A DNA stretch of 64,000 nt from the NCBI GenBank assembly GCA_963701385.1, contig CAVOZW010000005.1:1-64000 (forward strand). Reading direction: 5' to 3'. Positions within the stretch are counted from its first letter, which is position 1. The number at the start of each line of letters is the position of its first letter. Under the pieces are notes generated by a model. That model ran no database searches and had not been told where the DNA came from. It saw nothing but the letters and a program-made list of their open reading frames with translations. Position numbers and translations under genes: made by a program. This DNA is from B30-G6 sp963701385 (GTDB lineage: Bacteria; Desulfobacterota; Desulfobacteria; Desulfobacterales; B30-G6). This document shows positions 9,749 to 19,163 of this stretch, piece after piece.

Positions 9749-10918
9749 ATGAGGGACAAGCTAGATGTCATCATCATAGGCGGTGGCATTATGGGGAGTG
9801 CCACTGCTTATTCACTGCTTCTGGCAGACAACCGCTTGAAGGTGGCGGTGGTCGAAAAGGACCCCTCCTATACCCGTGCATCCACAACTTTGTCCATGTC
9901 CAATGCAAGGATTCAGTTCAATCTGAAACAGAATGTCCAGATATCCCAGTATGCCTTTGAGACGCTGGAACGATTCGAGACGGACATGGCTGTTGGGGAT
10001 AGAAAGCCCCGTATTGCCTACAAGCGGGAAGGAAACCTGTTTGTTGTGGACGAAAAGGGTTTCGAATCAGCACAATCGGCAATACAGCTACAAAAGAATC
10101 TGGGCTGCGACATCCAGTGGCAGAATCCTGAGGAGATAGTGTCCCGCTACCCTTTGTACAATATGAAAGCATATATCGGCGGATCTTTTGGCCCTCGGGA
10201 TGGTCATTTCGATGCCTATGCAGCCCTGATGGGATATAAAGCAAAAGCCCTTGCCATGGGCGCCCGCTATATAGAAGACGAGGCGATAAACATTCATGTG
10301 GCAAGCAAGCGGGTGGAAGGTCTTCAGTTGGCATCCGGTAATGAACCAAGGGCAGGTATTGTTATCAACTGTGCCGGTGCATGGGCTGCCCGGATAGCCC
10401 GAACAGCCGGTGTCCAACTGCCGGTAGATCCGGTAATACGGCAAGTGTTTGTGCTGGACACAACGGTTAAGCCTGAACAGACGCTGCCATTGACGGTTCT
10501 GCCATCGGGACTTTATTTTAGAACGGAAACAGGCGGTCATATTCTGCTGGGAAAATCCATGGATGAGGATCCGGTTGGTTTTAATTTTTCCTGGGACGAA
10601 AAACGGTTTTACGATGTTTTGTGGCCGGAACTTGCCCAATTTGTGCCAAGGTTCGACACCCTGAAACTCATCCGGGGATGGGCAGGTCTGTATGCAGTCA
10701 ACAGATTGGACGGCAATGCCATTCTCGGGGAGTGGCCCGAGGTCAAGGGCCTGTTTCTGGCCAATGGGTTTTCGGGTCATGGCCTGCAGCAGGCACCAGC
10801 AGTGGGTCGCTATCTGTCTGAAAGAATCATCGGCAAAAATTCTGTTTTGGACCTGTCCGTGTTTTCACCCCATCGCATTCTCGAAAACAAGCCCCTGACA
10901 GAGATGGGACTGGTGTAA
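9749..10918 (+). CDS. FAD-dependent amino-acid oxidoreductase (DAO family)
   Basis: 389 residues with an N-terminal FAD-binding motif IIIGGGIMGSATAYSL, then the STTLS-x5-R-x-QF block typical of FOXRED1/sarcosine-oxidase-like members, and a C-terminal NGFSGHGLQQAPAVG FAD-contact motif. Such flavoenzymes oxidise the C-N bond of N-methyl or D-amino acids to an imine. It lies about 100 bases after the ornithine-cyclodeaminase-family gene and ahead of the Liv transporter. The substrate is not determined; sarcosine-, dimethylglycine-, proline- or D-amino-acid-like compounds are all possible. A weak AAAGGA ribosome site precedes the ATG. Confidence 0.85.
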   Translation: MRDKLDVIIIGGGIMGSATAYSLLLADNRLKVAVVEKDPSYTRASTTLSMSNARIQFNLKQNVQISQYAFETLERFETDMAVGDRKPRIAYKREGNLFVVDEKGFESAQSAIQLQKNLGCDIQWQNPEEIVSRYPLYNMKAYIGGSFGPRDGHFDAYAALMGYKAKALAMGARYIEDEAINIHVASKRVEGLQLASGNEPRAGIVINCAGAWAARIARTAGVQLPVDPVIRQVFVLDTTVKPEQTLPLTVLPSGLYFRTETGGHILLGKSMDEDPVGFNFSWDEKRFYDVLWPELAQFVPRFDTLKLIRGWAGLYAVNRLDGNAILGEWPEVKGLFLANGFSGHGLQQAPAVGRYLSERIIGKNSVLDLSVFSPHRILENKPLTEMGLV

Positions 10919-10956
10919 CAATCTGAATTTGTACTATAACAGATCGATTTGTTCAC

Positions 10957-10985
10957 TTGACACGGGTCAGGTTATTATATATACA
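10957..10985 (+). promoter_or_regulatory. Sigma-70-like promoter for first liv operon
   Basis: TTGACA at 10957-10962, a 17-base spacer and TATACA at 10980-10985, in the gap before livG. Both boxes are near consensus and correctly spaced. Confidence 0.6.
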
Positions 10986-11090
10986 GTTGGCTGCTGTAAA
11001 TAGATTCCCGAATTCTATATCCCAATCTGAACCACAAGTGCGAGCGCATTCCCAAAGACTTGCTACGGGGTTCTTCAACAAATCTCTTAA

Positions 11091-11864
11091 ATGAGGGCTA
11101 TGCCAAGACTGGATATTCAACATATTACGGTCAGGTTTGGGGGGCTCACGGCCTTGTCAGACCTGAGCTTTGTTGTCAATGCAGGCGAGATCGTCGGTCT
11201 CATCGGCCCGAACGGTGCTGGTAAAACTACCATCTTCAATGTGCTGACCGGTGTTTACCATGCCTCGGAAGGGGATGTGATTTTTGAAGACAAAAGCCTG
11301 CTGGGTAAACGGCCCCACCAGATTTTCGCACGCGGGGTCGCGAGAACATTTCAAAACATCCGTCTATTTTCCAATATGACGGCTATCGAAAATGCCATGG
11401 TCGCCAGACACTCCAGATCGAAACAGGGGGTCGTGGGCGCTATCGCCAGGAGCCGGTCTCAAAAAAGAGAAGAGGCCGAAATTAAAAGAAGTGCACGTGA
11501 AGCCCTCGAGTTCATGGGTGTTGATTCGTATGCGGACACCGTGGCACAGAATCTCGCCTATGGACTTCAGCGCAGGCTTGAAATCGCCAGAGCCCTGGCT
11601 TCCAAACCCAAACTGCTGCTCCTGGACGAACCCGCAGCAGGGATGAACCCGGCTGAGACCGCAGCGCTCATGAAAGATATTTCCCGGATATCGGAACTAG
11701 GTGTCGATGTCCTGCTGGTGGAGCACGACATGAAGGTTGTCATGGGGGTGTGTGAGCGTATTGTTTGTGTTGACCACGGCGTCAAGATCGCTGAAGGAAA
11801 TCCGGAAGAAATTCAAAGGAACCCAAATGTGATTGAAGCATATCTGGGTCAGCCGGCCGCTTAA
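11091..11864 (+). CDS. livG: Branched-chain amino-acid ABC transporter ATPase LivG
   Basis: 257 residues. Walker A GPNGAGKTT near residue 40; the LivG-type signature region AYGLQRRLEIARAL instead of a canonical LSGGQ; Walker B LLLLDEPAAG followed by MNPAET; H-loop VEHDMKVVM. The NGAGKTTIFNVLTG start and the C-terminal VIEAYLG are typical of LivG. It powers uptake of branched-chain or other hydrophobic amino acids through LivHM. It is the first gene of a livG-K-H-M-F set, unusually placed before the binding protein. An ATG three codons downstream is an alternative start. Confidence 0.92.
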   Translation: MRAMPRLDIQHITVRFGGLTALSDLSFVVNAGEIVGLIGPNGAGKTTIFNVLTGVYHASEGDVIFEDKSLLGKRPHQIFARGVARTFQNIRLFSNMTAIENAMVARHSRSKQGVVGAIARSRSQKREEAEIKRSAREALEFMGVDSYADTVAQNLAYGLQRRLEIARALASKPKLLLLDEPAAGMNPAETAALMKDISRISELGVDVLLVEHDMKVVMGVCERIVCVDHGVKIAEGNPEEIQRNPNVIEAYLGQPAA

Positions 11865-12015
11865 ACGGTTTGTGTTTCACGAATGGCCTTCTGTAATTCA
11901 CATTGTTTTATGCATTTTTAAAATAGGGGTATTGGAGTGGCGACATGCCACCGATATGGATAATACAGGTTCAAAGTTGACTGAAAAACATTAACTACCA
12001 TCAGGGAGGAGTAAA

Positions 12016-13152
12016 ATGAAGAAACATGCATTAAAGGTATTGGTGTTCGGATTGATTCTGGTTCCATTTCTATTTGCCGGGGCCTCTGCCAAGACATTAA
12101 AGATCGGATCCATGGGGCCTCTCACGGGACCCTATGCGGCCGACGGAAACGATATCAAAAATGGTGTGCTCACGGCCATCGAGGTATTCGAAGAAGCCGG
12201 CGGCATTCCAGGGTATGACAAGATCGAGCTGTATCCCCAGGATACGGCCTGCGATCCAAAGCAGGCTGTGGCATCTGCCAACAAACTCATCAATATCGGC
12301 GTGGCAGGTGTTGTGGGGGCCTATTGTTCTTCATCTACCATTCCTGCCTCCGAGACCCTGAATGAAGAGAATATCATCATGCTGACACCTGCATCCACCA
12401 ATGAAAAGGTAACGGACCGAGGTCTTCCCTACATGTTCCGCGTCTGTGGTAGGGACGATGACCAGGCGCCGGCAGCTGTCCAGTTCATGAAAGAGGCATT
12501 AAAAGGCAAAACGATCTTTATCGTCGATGACAAAACCACCTATTCTCAAGGCTTGGCTGAAGGCGTCAACAAAAATTGCGGAAAGATGGGTATCGAGGTT
12601 CTGGGGCATGACCATGTAAACCAGGGGGATAAAGACTTTTCAGCGATCCTGACCATGGCAAAAAGCAAAAATCCCGATCTTTTCTACATGTGCCTGCAGA
12701 ACCATGCTACTGGAAGCCTGATGGCTATCCAGGCAAAACGCCTGGGCCTGAAATCGATCATTGTATCCCAGGATGCCATGTACCACCCCAATTTCATCAC
12801 GGTGGCAAAAGATGCAGCCGAAGGTATTTATGTAACTTACGGCTATACCGACAAAACCACCGACGCATTCAAAAACTATGAAAAACGCTTTACGGCCAAA
12901 TACGGCCAGATTGGCGCATATGGAACCTATGCCTATGATGCCGCAACGGCCCTGTTGATGGCCATCAAGAGCGCCGGATCCACCGATCCGGAAAAAGTCA
13001 AGGCGGAGTTGATGAAACTGGATTTCCAGGGCGCATCAAAACATATTAAATTCAGAGCCAACGGCGATTCCGGATCTGCTTATATTGCCTACAAGATCGA
13101 AAACGGGGACTATCATCCGTACTGGGCACCAGACAAGGGATTCCTGAAATAA
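12016..13152 (+). CDS. livK: Periplasmic branched-chain amino-acid-binding protein (LivK-like)
   Basis: 378 residues with a clear Sec signal peptide (about 1-25, cleaved near GASA-KTLKIG) and the type I periplasmic binding fold. KIGSMGPLTGPYAADGNDIKNG and VVGAYCSSSTIPASETLNEENI mark the first lobe and ligand-facing loop. GGAGG precedes the ATG. It captures the amino acid in the periplasm and delivers it to LivHM. True ligands of this family vary (Leu/Ile/Val, other amino acids, amides). The catabolic neighbours hint at an imino or N-methyl amino acid, which is inference. The gene is followed by a hairpin that may set its dose above the permeases. Confidence 0.93.
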   Translation: MKKHALKVLVFGLILVPFLFAGASAKTLKIGSMGPLTGPYAADGNDIKNGVLTAIEVFEEAGGIPGYDKIELYPQDTACDPKQAVASANKLINIGVAGVVGAYCSSSTIPASETLNEENIIMLTPASTNEKVTDRGLPYMFRVCGRDDDQAPAAVQFMKEALKGKTIFIVDDKTTYSQGLAEGVNKNCGKMGIEVLGHDHVNQGDKDFSAILTMAKSKNPDLFYMCLQNHATGSLMAIQAKRLGLKSIIVSQDAMYHPNFITVAKDAAEGIYVTYGYTDKTTDAFKNYEKRFTAKYGQIGAYGTYAYDAATALLMAIKSAGSTDPEKVKAELMKLDFQGASKHIKFRANGDSGSAYIAYKIENGDYHPYWAPDKGFLK

Positions 13153-13235
13153 AATCGCCGCATCAATTTGCTGATGATCCGCGCTGCAAGCAGCAGGTCG
13201 TCAGCAAAGGCGAACCTTCCCAAATGTTCAGCCCA

Positions 13236-13277
13236 GGATAAAACTTACCCTGCTTTATGGCCGGGTAAGTTTTATCC
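13236..13277 (+). terminator. 15-bp perfect hairpin between livK and livH (attenuator)
   Basis: Stem GGATAAAACTTACCC at 13236-13250, 12-base loop, exact complement at 13263-13277. No long T-run follows on the plus strand, so it may be an RNA-stability element or partial terminator rather than a full stop. Confidence 0.65.
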
Positions 13278-13302
13278 CCTCAAGACAGTTACCGGGACAC
13301 AT

Positions 13303-14214
13303 ATGGAATATTTTCTTCAGCAGTTGATCAACGGTTTGACGCTGGGTGGTCTGTATGCCCTGATCGCGCTGGGCTATACCATGGTATATGGGGTGATTCA
13401 GCTCATAAATTTTGCGCATGGGGAATTTTTTGCGGCCGGCGGGTATGTGGGGGTCATTCTCCTGGCGTACCTTACGGGTTTGGGCTTCATGGAAACCCAT
13501 CCGATCTTTTGCCTGGGGGGTGCATTCGTCTTGACGATGGCCTATTGCGCCTTTCTTGCCGTGGGGGTGGAAAAAATTGCTTATAAACCGTTACGCAAGC
13601 AATCGCGTCTGGCAGCGCTGCTGTCGGCCCTGGGGATGTCGATTTTTCTCTCGAACGGATTGATGTTGACCCAGGGTGTCTTCGACAAACCCTATCCTGG
13701 TGAATACTTTAGCGGCGGATTTGAGTTCGGTTCCATTACCGTCAGCTACCTCCAGATCATGATCCTCTTCATGACGATTGTGTTGCTGATTGTCCTGAAT
13801 ATACTGGTATTCAAAACCCGCATGGGCATGGCCATGCGGGCAACCGCACAGGACAAGACCATGTCGGCCTTGGTGGCCATCGGCAGCAATAAAATCATTT
13901 CCTATACCTTCGCTATCGGCGCAGGGCTTGCAGCGGCAGCTGGTATTATGGTGGGTCTTTATTACGGCTCTGTGCGGTATGACATGGGTTTCGTTCCGGG
14001 TATAAAGGCTTTTGCAGCAGCCGTATTAGGGGGTATTGGGAACATTACCGGTGCCATGCTCGGAGGATTGATTATCGGGATGGTGGAGATTTTTGGGGCA
14101 GGGTATATTTCCGGACAGTACAAGGACGTGTTTGCATTTATCATTCTCATCGCTGTCCTGTACTTTAAGCCAACAGGCATCGTGGGTCAGAATATCGATG
14201 ATACAAGAGTTTAA
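13303..14214 (+). CDS. livH: Branched-chain amino-acid ABC permease LivH
   Basis: 303 residues with eight or so membrane helices. It starts MEYFLQQLINGLTLGG and contains the family block GYTMVYGVIQLINFAHGE and the EAA-like region VRYDMGFVPGIKAFAAAVLGG. The ATG at 13303 is chosen because the family starts here; the upstream in-frame stretch overlaps the hairpin and does not look coding. With LivM it forms the inner-membrane channel of the transporter. It overlaps livM by 17 bases. Confidence 0.93.
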   Translation: MEYFLQQLINGLTLGGLYALIALGYTMVYGVIQLINFAHGEFFAAGGYVGVILLAYLTGLGFMETHPIFCLGGAFVLTMAYCAFLAVGVEKIAYKPLRKQSRLAALLSALGMSIFLSNGLMLTQGVFDKPYPGEYFSGGFEFGSITVSYLQIMILFMTIVLLIVLNILVFKTRMGMAMRATAQDKTMSALVAIGSNKIISYTFAIGAGLAAAAGIMVGLYYGSVRYDMGFVPGIKAFAAAVLGGIGNITGAMLGGLIIGMVEIFGAGYISGQYKDVFAFIILIAVLYFKPTGIVGQNIDDTRV

Positions 14215-15424
14215 GAAAATCTGGAAAGGATACACGCTGGGGATGCTCTGGCTTCTGGGTCTTCTCTGGCCACTTCTGGGTATACATCCGGATGGAACGC
14301 TTTCCTTTGGAAAGACCCTGACGGTGTGGCTCTATATTTTTGCGGGTACCGCTATCTGTCTGTTTCTTTATCTCCTGAACAAGAGCGGCGCCCTAAATGC
14401 GGTGACCGGTCCAATCGCCACGGCCAGGAAAAAAACCCTGGCTTATTCAAAACAAATGCCTGTATGGGCATGGCTGATAGTGGTCTTGGCGCTTGCCCTT
14501 TTGTTTCCGGTTTTCACAACCCGGTATGCCCAGGATGTGGCTGTCAATGTCCTGATCTATATCTGCCTCGGTCTCGGTCTGAATATCGTGGTGGGTCTGG
14601 CGGGCATGCTGGATCTGGGGTATATCGCATTCTACGGAATTGGTGCTTACTCCTATGCCCTGTTAAACATCCATTATGGCCTTTCCTTCTGGGTATGCCT
14701 TCCCATGGCAGCTTTTCTGTCCTGCATTGCCGGCTGTATCATCGGTTATCCAACATTGAGGATGCGCGGAGACTACCTGGCTATCGTAACCCTCGCCTTT
14801 GGCGAAATCGTGCGCTTAATACTCAACAACTGGATGTCCCTCACAAACGGACCCAACGGAATTTTGGGCATCAAGGTTCCGGGCATTTTTTATCCTAGTT
14901 TTTCTAATGGATTCAGCCTGGAACACTTGTGGTTGAAAAAGCTGCACTATCTCTACTACGTTGCCCTGATGCTGGCTATCGTTACAATTGTTGCCGTCTA
15001 CCGATTGAATTATTCGAGAATCGGGCGGGCATGGGAATCCATACGGGAAGATGAAACGGCTGCTGAGTTGATGGGTGTCAACACATTTCTTTTGAAGCTT
15101 TTGGCCTATGCCATGGGTGCTGTTTTTGCCGGTCTGGCCGGTGCATTTTTTTCATCCAGAATGCGATTCGTCAGTCCGGAAAGCTTCACCTTTCTTGAAT
15201 CGGCCATGGTGTTGTGTATGGTGGTCCTGGGCGGCATGGGTTCGATTCCCGGTATCATTTTGGGGGCGGCTGCCTTGATTGTGCTGCCGGAGCTGTTTAG
15301 AGGGTTCGAGTTGTACCGGATGCTGGCATTTGGTGCCGCCATGGTTATTATGATGCTGTTTAGACCGGCCGGCCTGATTCCGGCCAAGCGTATGGGCACA
15401 CGATCTGAAGATAGGGAGACCTAA
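14198..15424 (+). CDS. livM: Branched-chain amino-acid ABC permease LivM
   Basis: 408 residues from the ATG at 14198, which overlaps the livH end. An N-terminal helix and soluble stretch (to about residue 85) precede the core with GLGLNIVVGLAGMLDLGYIAF, GDYLAIVTLAFGEIVRL and the ATPase-docking RIGRAWESIREDETAAELMG. All are hallmarks of LivM. It ends at 15424 and livF starts at the next base, so the two are tightly coupled. Confidence 0.93.
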   Translation: MIQEFKKIWKGYTLGMLWLLGLLWPLLGIHPDGTLSFGKTLTVWLYIFAGTAICLFLYLLNKSGALNAVTGPIATARKKTLAYSKQMPVWAWLIVVLALALLFPVFTTRYAQDVAVNVLIYICLGLGLNIVVGLAGMLDLGYIAFYGIGAYSYALLNIHYGLSFWVCLPMAAFLSCIAGCIIGYPTLRMRGDYLAIVTLAFGEIVRLILNNWMSLTNGPNGILGIKVPGIFYPSFSNGFSLEHLWLKKLHYLYYVALMLAIVTIVAVYRLNYSRIGRAWESIREDETAAELMGVNTFLLKLLAYAMGAVFAGLAGAFFSSRMRFVSPESFTFLESAMVLCMVVLGGMGSIPGIILGAAALIVLPELFRGFELYRMLAFGAAMVIMMLFRPAGLIPAKRMGTRSEDRET

Positions 15425-16147
15425 ATGCCAGGAGATCCGATTCTGGAATTGAAAAACGTGTCTGCCGGTTATGGCAGCATCAAAGCCTTGAAAGGCATCT
15501 CCCTGAAGGTGTTTCCCGGTGAAATTGTGGCCATCATCGGTGCCAACGGTGCAGGGAAATCCACAACGCTCATGGTTGTCTGCAGTATCGTTCCCGTTGA
15601 CAAGGGTGAGGTGATTTATCAAGGAAAGGTGATCAACAACATCGCCGCCGAAAAACTGCCCACCATGGGGTTGTGCCAGATTCCCGAAGGGCGGAGAATA
15701 TTTCCCCGACTGACCGTAATGGAAAACCTCGAACTGGGTGCATTCTACCGCAGGGACCGCCGAGTGATTGAAAAAGATCTGGATCGTGTTTTTACGCTGT
15801 TTCCCATTCTGGCGGAAAGAAAAAAACAGCAGGGAGGCACCCTTTCCGGCGGTGAGCAACAGATGCTGGCCATTGCTAGGGCCCTAATGAGCCGGCCAAA
15901 GGTACTGCTCATGGATGAACCTTCCCTGGGCCTTGCGCCCATCTTTGTCCAGAAAATATTTAATATCATTTCCGAGATCAACAAAAAAGAAGACGTTACG
16001 ATTTTGCTGGTGGAGCAGAACGCCAACCTGGCCCTTCAAGCCGCCCAAAGAGGGTATGTCCTCGAAACAGGTCAGATTACCTTGGAAGACCGGGCCGAAA
16101 CCCTACTCCACAATCCTGACATTCGAAAAGCCTATCTTGGCGAGTAA
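15425..16147 (+). CDS. livF: Branched-chain amino-acid ABC transporter ATPase LivF
   Basis: 240 residues. Walker A GANGAGKST, signature LSGGEQQMLAIARAL, Walker B VLLMDEPSLGLAP and H-loop VEQNANLAL are all intact; the last three are the usual LivF forms. With LivG it hydrolyses ATP to drive transport. It starts directly after the livM stop and closes the transporter operon. Its 53-base gap to the FAD oxidoreductase that follows suggests cotranscription. Confidence 0.93.
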   Translation: MPGDPILELKNVSAGYGSIKALKGISLKVFPGEIVAIIGANGAGKSTTLMVVCSIVPVDKGEVIYQGKVINNIAAEKLPTMGLCQIPEGRRIFPRLTVMENLELGAFYRRDRRVIEKDLDRVFTLFPILAERKKQQGGTLSGGEQQMLAIARALMSRPKVLLMDEPSLGLAPIFVQKIFNIISEINKKEDVTILLVEQNANLALQAAQRGYVLETGQITLEDRAETLLHNPDIRKAYLGE

Positions 16148-16200
16148 GGATACGCATTGTCCTAACAGGTTGTGAACCAATTGAATGCAAATGGGCGATA

Positions 16201-17466
16201 TTGAAAAGATCCAAGTCTGTCATCATCATCGGCGGTGGCGTCATCGGCGGGTTTGCAGCTTATTACCTGCTGGAAAACGGGTGGTCGGTTACCGTTGTCG
16301 ATAAAGACCGCTTCGGCCAAGGGGCGTCCAGCGGCAACTGCGGCCTGATCGTCCCCAATCACATCCTGCCCCTCAACTCCCTGGGTACCTTGTTCAAGGC
16401 GTTCAGGTGGATGTTGTCCAAGGATTCCCCACTTTATATCAAGCCGCGATTGGACGCTGGTCTGATAAAATGGTTCTGTCAATTTGCACGTCATGCACAG
16501 CCAAAGGCTGTTTTGAAATCCGCTAAAGGCCGCCATGCATTGCTGCAGAGCAGTTTTGCGTTGTACGCAACGTTCATGCAGACAGAAAGGATGGCCTGCG
16601 ACTGGAATGTGGGTGGATCTCTTCACATTTATAGATCCGCCAAAGGGTGGAACGATTTTCATGGAACAGATACCCTGTTGAGGCAGTTCGGAATAGCGGC
16701 GCAACCCCTGGACAGGAAGACCATGCTCGGGTTGGTATCGACACTGGGAAACCGAGTCAGCGGCGGCTGGCTGTACAAACAGACCGCCCATTTGCGGCCC
16801 GAAAAACTCATGTCCGGGCTGAGGCGGGTTCTTCTCCATCGCGGAGCGCGGATATTGGAGAACAGCGCGGTTCAAACCTTTCGCCAGGCAAAGGGCCATG
16901 CTTCTGCCATCGTTACCGAAGACACGGAACTTTCGGCGGATGCCTTTGTCCTGGCCACAGGTGCCTGGACTCCCTCTTTTGAGAATCAACTGGGGTGTAA
17001 GCTGGCGATTCAACCGGGAAAGGGCTATTCCATTACCACGGATCGACCGCAATCATTTCCCGAGATCCCATGTTTTTTTGAAGAACCGCGCACGGTCTAC
17101 ACCCCCTGGCTCGATGAATGCCGGCTGGGGGGTACCATGGAATTTTCAGGATTTGACGACCGTTTGAATCAACGACGGCTGTGCGCCTTGGCAAAAGGAC
17201 TTGATGGTTATTTTGACCCATCGCAATTCAACGGCAGAAAAAAGGAATGGTGTGGTTTTCGGCCCATGACCGTTGACGGGCTGCCCTATATCGACCGTTC
17301 GCCCCGGATGAAAAATGTTATTATCGCTGCCGGGCATAACATGATCGGCCTTAGCGTGGGACCGGGTACGGGAAAGCTCATCGCTGATATCATGGATGAA
17401 ACCATACCTCATATCGATCCACACCCTTATCGCATAGCCAGGCATGATGAAGAAACATCCATTTGA
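16201..17466 (+). CDS. FAD-dependent D-amino-acid / hydroxyproline dehydrogenase-like protein
   Basis: 421 residues. FAD motif IIIGGGVIGGFAAYYLLENG at the N-terminus, then DKDRFGQGASSGNCGLIVPNH, and near the C-terminus the GHNMIGLSVGPGTGKLIADI flavin contact. This pattern matches DadA-like dehydrogenases, including D-hydroxyproline dehydrogenases. It is the second flavoprotein of the cluster and follows livF closely, so the transported compound is probably its substrate or precursor. The assigned start is TTG at 16201 with no good ribosome site. The frame is open upstream, so the start is uncertain. It overlaps the next gene by 23 bases. Confidence 0.82.
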   Translation: MKRSKSVIIIGGGVIGGFAAYYLLENGWSVTVVDKDRFGQGASSGNCGLIVPNHILPLNSLGTLFKAFRWMLSKDSPLYIKPRLDAGLIKWFCQFARHAQPKAVLKSAKGRHALLQSSFALYATFMQTERMACDWNVGGSLHIYRSAKGWNDFHGTDTLLRQFGIAAQPLDRKTMLGLVSTLGNRVSGGWLYKQTAHLRPEKLMSGLRRVLLHRGARILENSAVQTFRQAKGHASAIVTEDTELSADAFVLATGAWTPSFENQLGCKLAIQPGKGYSITTDRPQSFPEIPCFFEEPRTVYTPWLDECRLGGTMEFSGFDDRLNQRRLCALAKGLDGYFDPSQFNGRKKEWCGFRPMTVDGLPYIDRSPRMKNVIIAAGHNMIGLSVGPGTGKLIADIMDETIPHIDPHPYRIARHDEETSI

Positions 17467-18001
17467 GTGGTTGACCATCAAGGCTCAAAAACGGGCCTTT
17501 GTGGTGTTACTCCTAATTACACTGGCTGTCATGGGAGGGCTTCAATTTCTGGATGCTCCCTTGAAAACCAAGGCAGCCCCCGCCGGCATTGTTTCATTCG
17601 AGTTCGCCGGAAGTATGAGCGCTGCAAAACATATCCTCGCATCATGGGGGCCTGAAGGAAGTGTCTTTGCCGGATTGAGCCTGGGTCTTGATTTTTTGTT
17701 TCTCTTTTCTTATGCCGGGGCTATCGGATTGGGGTGTATCCTGGTGGCCCGTGGTTTGTCCCAACGCATGCCCTCCTTCTCGTTATGGGGAGCCCCCCTT
17801 GCATGGGGACAGTTGGGCGCAGCCCTGCTGGATATTGTCGAAAACCTTGGCCTGATTCAGGTTCTGCAGGGCGCCGAAAGTGAGATATGGCCGGTACTGG
17901 CCATGTGGTGCGCCCTCCCAAAATTTCTCATCGTTGCAGCTGGTTTATTATACATTGTCGTGAGCCTCGTCCTTTTAATGTTCAAAAAGGCACAGACGTA
18001 A
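17444..18001 (+). CDS. Unknown four-helix membrane protein
   Basis: 185 residues, beginning inside the end of the preceding flavoprotein gene, which implies translational coupling. Hydrophobic segments lie near residues 18-36, 72-100, 112-130 and 150-178. A lumen-facing stretch after the first helix contains VSFEFAGSM. Conserved-looking features are LDFLFLFSYAGAIG and LLDIVENLGL. I recognise no characterised family. The position between an amino-acid dehydrogenase and an RND adaptor does not settle a role. Confidence 0.7.
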   Translation: MMKKHPFEWLTIKAQKRAFVVLLLITLAVMGGLQFLDAPLKTKAAPAGIVSFEFAGSMSAAKHILASWGPEGSVFAGLSLGLDFLFLFSYAGAIGLGCILVARGLSQRMPSFSLWGAPLAWGQLGAALLDIVENLGLIQVLQGAESEIWPVLAMWCALPKFLIVAAGLLYIVVSLVLLMFKKAQT

Positions 18002-18068
18002 TCATCTTGATGGAGGATTGTTATTCTGATAAGAATTCCCAATCATCTTTTGACGGGAGCCTAACCCT

Positions 18069-19163
18069 ATGCATCTGTTCTATCGTTTTTTCATCCACAC
18101 ACTGATATGCTTGTCCCTGGCAATAACTATGGGGGGCTATGTTACGTCCTATTCTTTTGCCCAGGAACAAAAACCAGCTCCTCCTGCCGTTCCGGTCAAG
18201 GTAGCGCAGGTTATGAACAAGACCGTCAGCGACCAGATTTCTCTGATCGGCACCACACAGCCCTTCCGTGAGAGTGTCGTTGCATCTGAAGTGGCCGGTT
18301 TGGTGGAGATGTATTATATCAAGGCCGGTGATTTTATCGTCAAAGGAACACCGCTGGCGGTGTTGGGATCTACGGGTGCAAGGCTGCGATTGAAAGGGGC
18401 CATGGCCACCCGTGCCGGTATCCAAGCAAGATTCGTTCTTGCCGAAAAGGAGCTGCAGCGCGTCAGCAATCTCAAGAAGTCCAACAGCGTGGCGGAAAGA
18501 CAGTATGACGAGGCTTTCTACAACCACAGTGCTCTCGAAAATGAGCTATTGATGAATGCGGCCGATATCGAACAGCTGGAATACGAAATTTCAAAAAAGA
18601 CGGTTCAGGCCCCCTTTGCAGGTTTTGTGGCGGCAGAACATTCCCAGGTTGGGGAATGGATGCCTGCGGGCGGACCTGTGGTTACGCTGGTGGATATGAA
18701 CCGTATTCTCATCAGCGTGGATGTTCCTGAAAAGTATGCGGTGGGGATCAATATCGGTAGCAACATACGTGCGGTCATCAACAGCCTGGGTAAAAAACCC
18801 CTGTCCGCAACCGTTTCAGCAATTCTGCCAAAGGGAGATTCAAACGCCAGGACCTTCCCTGTACACATTGAGCTGCCAAACAAAGATTTTCAATTAAAGA
18901 GTGGTATGGCCGCGACCGTCACATTCAGTGTCGGGGAGAAGCGAACGGTCAAGCTTCTGCCCAAGGATGCCGTCGTAACCGCTGGTGACATACGGCTAGT
19001 CTATGTCGTCAACGATGGTCAGGCAGCGCCGGTTCCCATCCAGGTCGTGGGCTACTATGACAATGATGCGGCCATCGAAGGAGACCTGGAACCGGGCCAG
19101 CAGGTAGTTGTCCGGGGCAATGAACGCTTGAGACCCGGCCAGAGCGTACAGGTAGTTGACTGA
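18069..19163 (+). CDS. RND efflux periplasmic adaptor (membrane fusion protein)
   Basis: 364 residues. Signal peptide about 1-33 (ending YSFAQ); paired biotinyl-lipoyl half motifs ESVVASEVAGLVEMYYIKAGDFIVKG and KKTVQAPFAGFVAAEHSQVGEW flank a short alpha-hairpin (near 115-170); beta-barrel and membrane-proximal domains follow. The adaptor links an inner-membrane RND pump to an outer-membrane channel. GGGAG precedes the ATG. Its stop overlaps the pump start (TGATG at 19161-19165). No TolC-like gene is nearby, so the channel must be encoded elsewhere. Confidence 0.9.
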   Translation: MHLFYRFFIHTLICLSLAITMGGYVTSYSFAQEQKPAPPAVPVKVAQVMNKTVSDQISLIGTTQPFRESVVASEVAGLVEMYYIKAGDFIVKGTPLAVLGSTGARLRLKGAMATRAGIQARFVLAEKELQRVSNLKKSNSVAERQYDEAFYNHSALENELLMNAADIEQLEYEISKKTVQAPFAGFVAAEHSQVGEWMPAGGPVVTLVDMNRILISVDVPEKYAVGINIGSNIRAVINSLGKKPLSATVSAILPKGDSNARTFPVHIELPNKDFQLKSGMAATVTFSVGEKRTVKLLPKDAVVTAGDIRLVYVVNDGQAAPVPIQVVGYYDNDAAIEGDLEPGQQVVVRGNERLRPGQSVQVVD

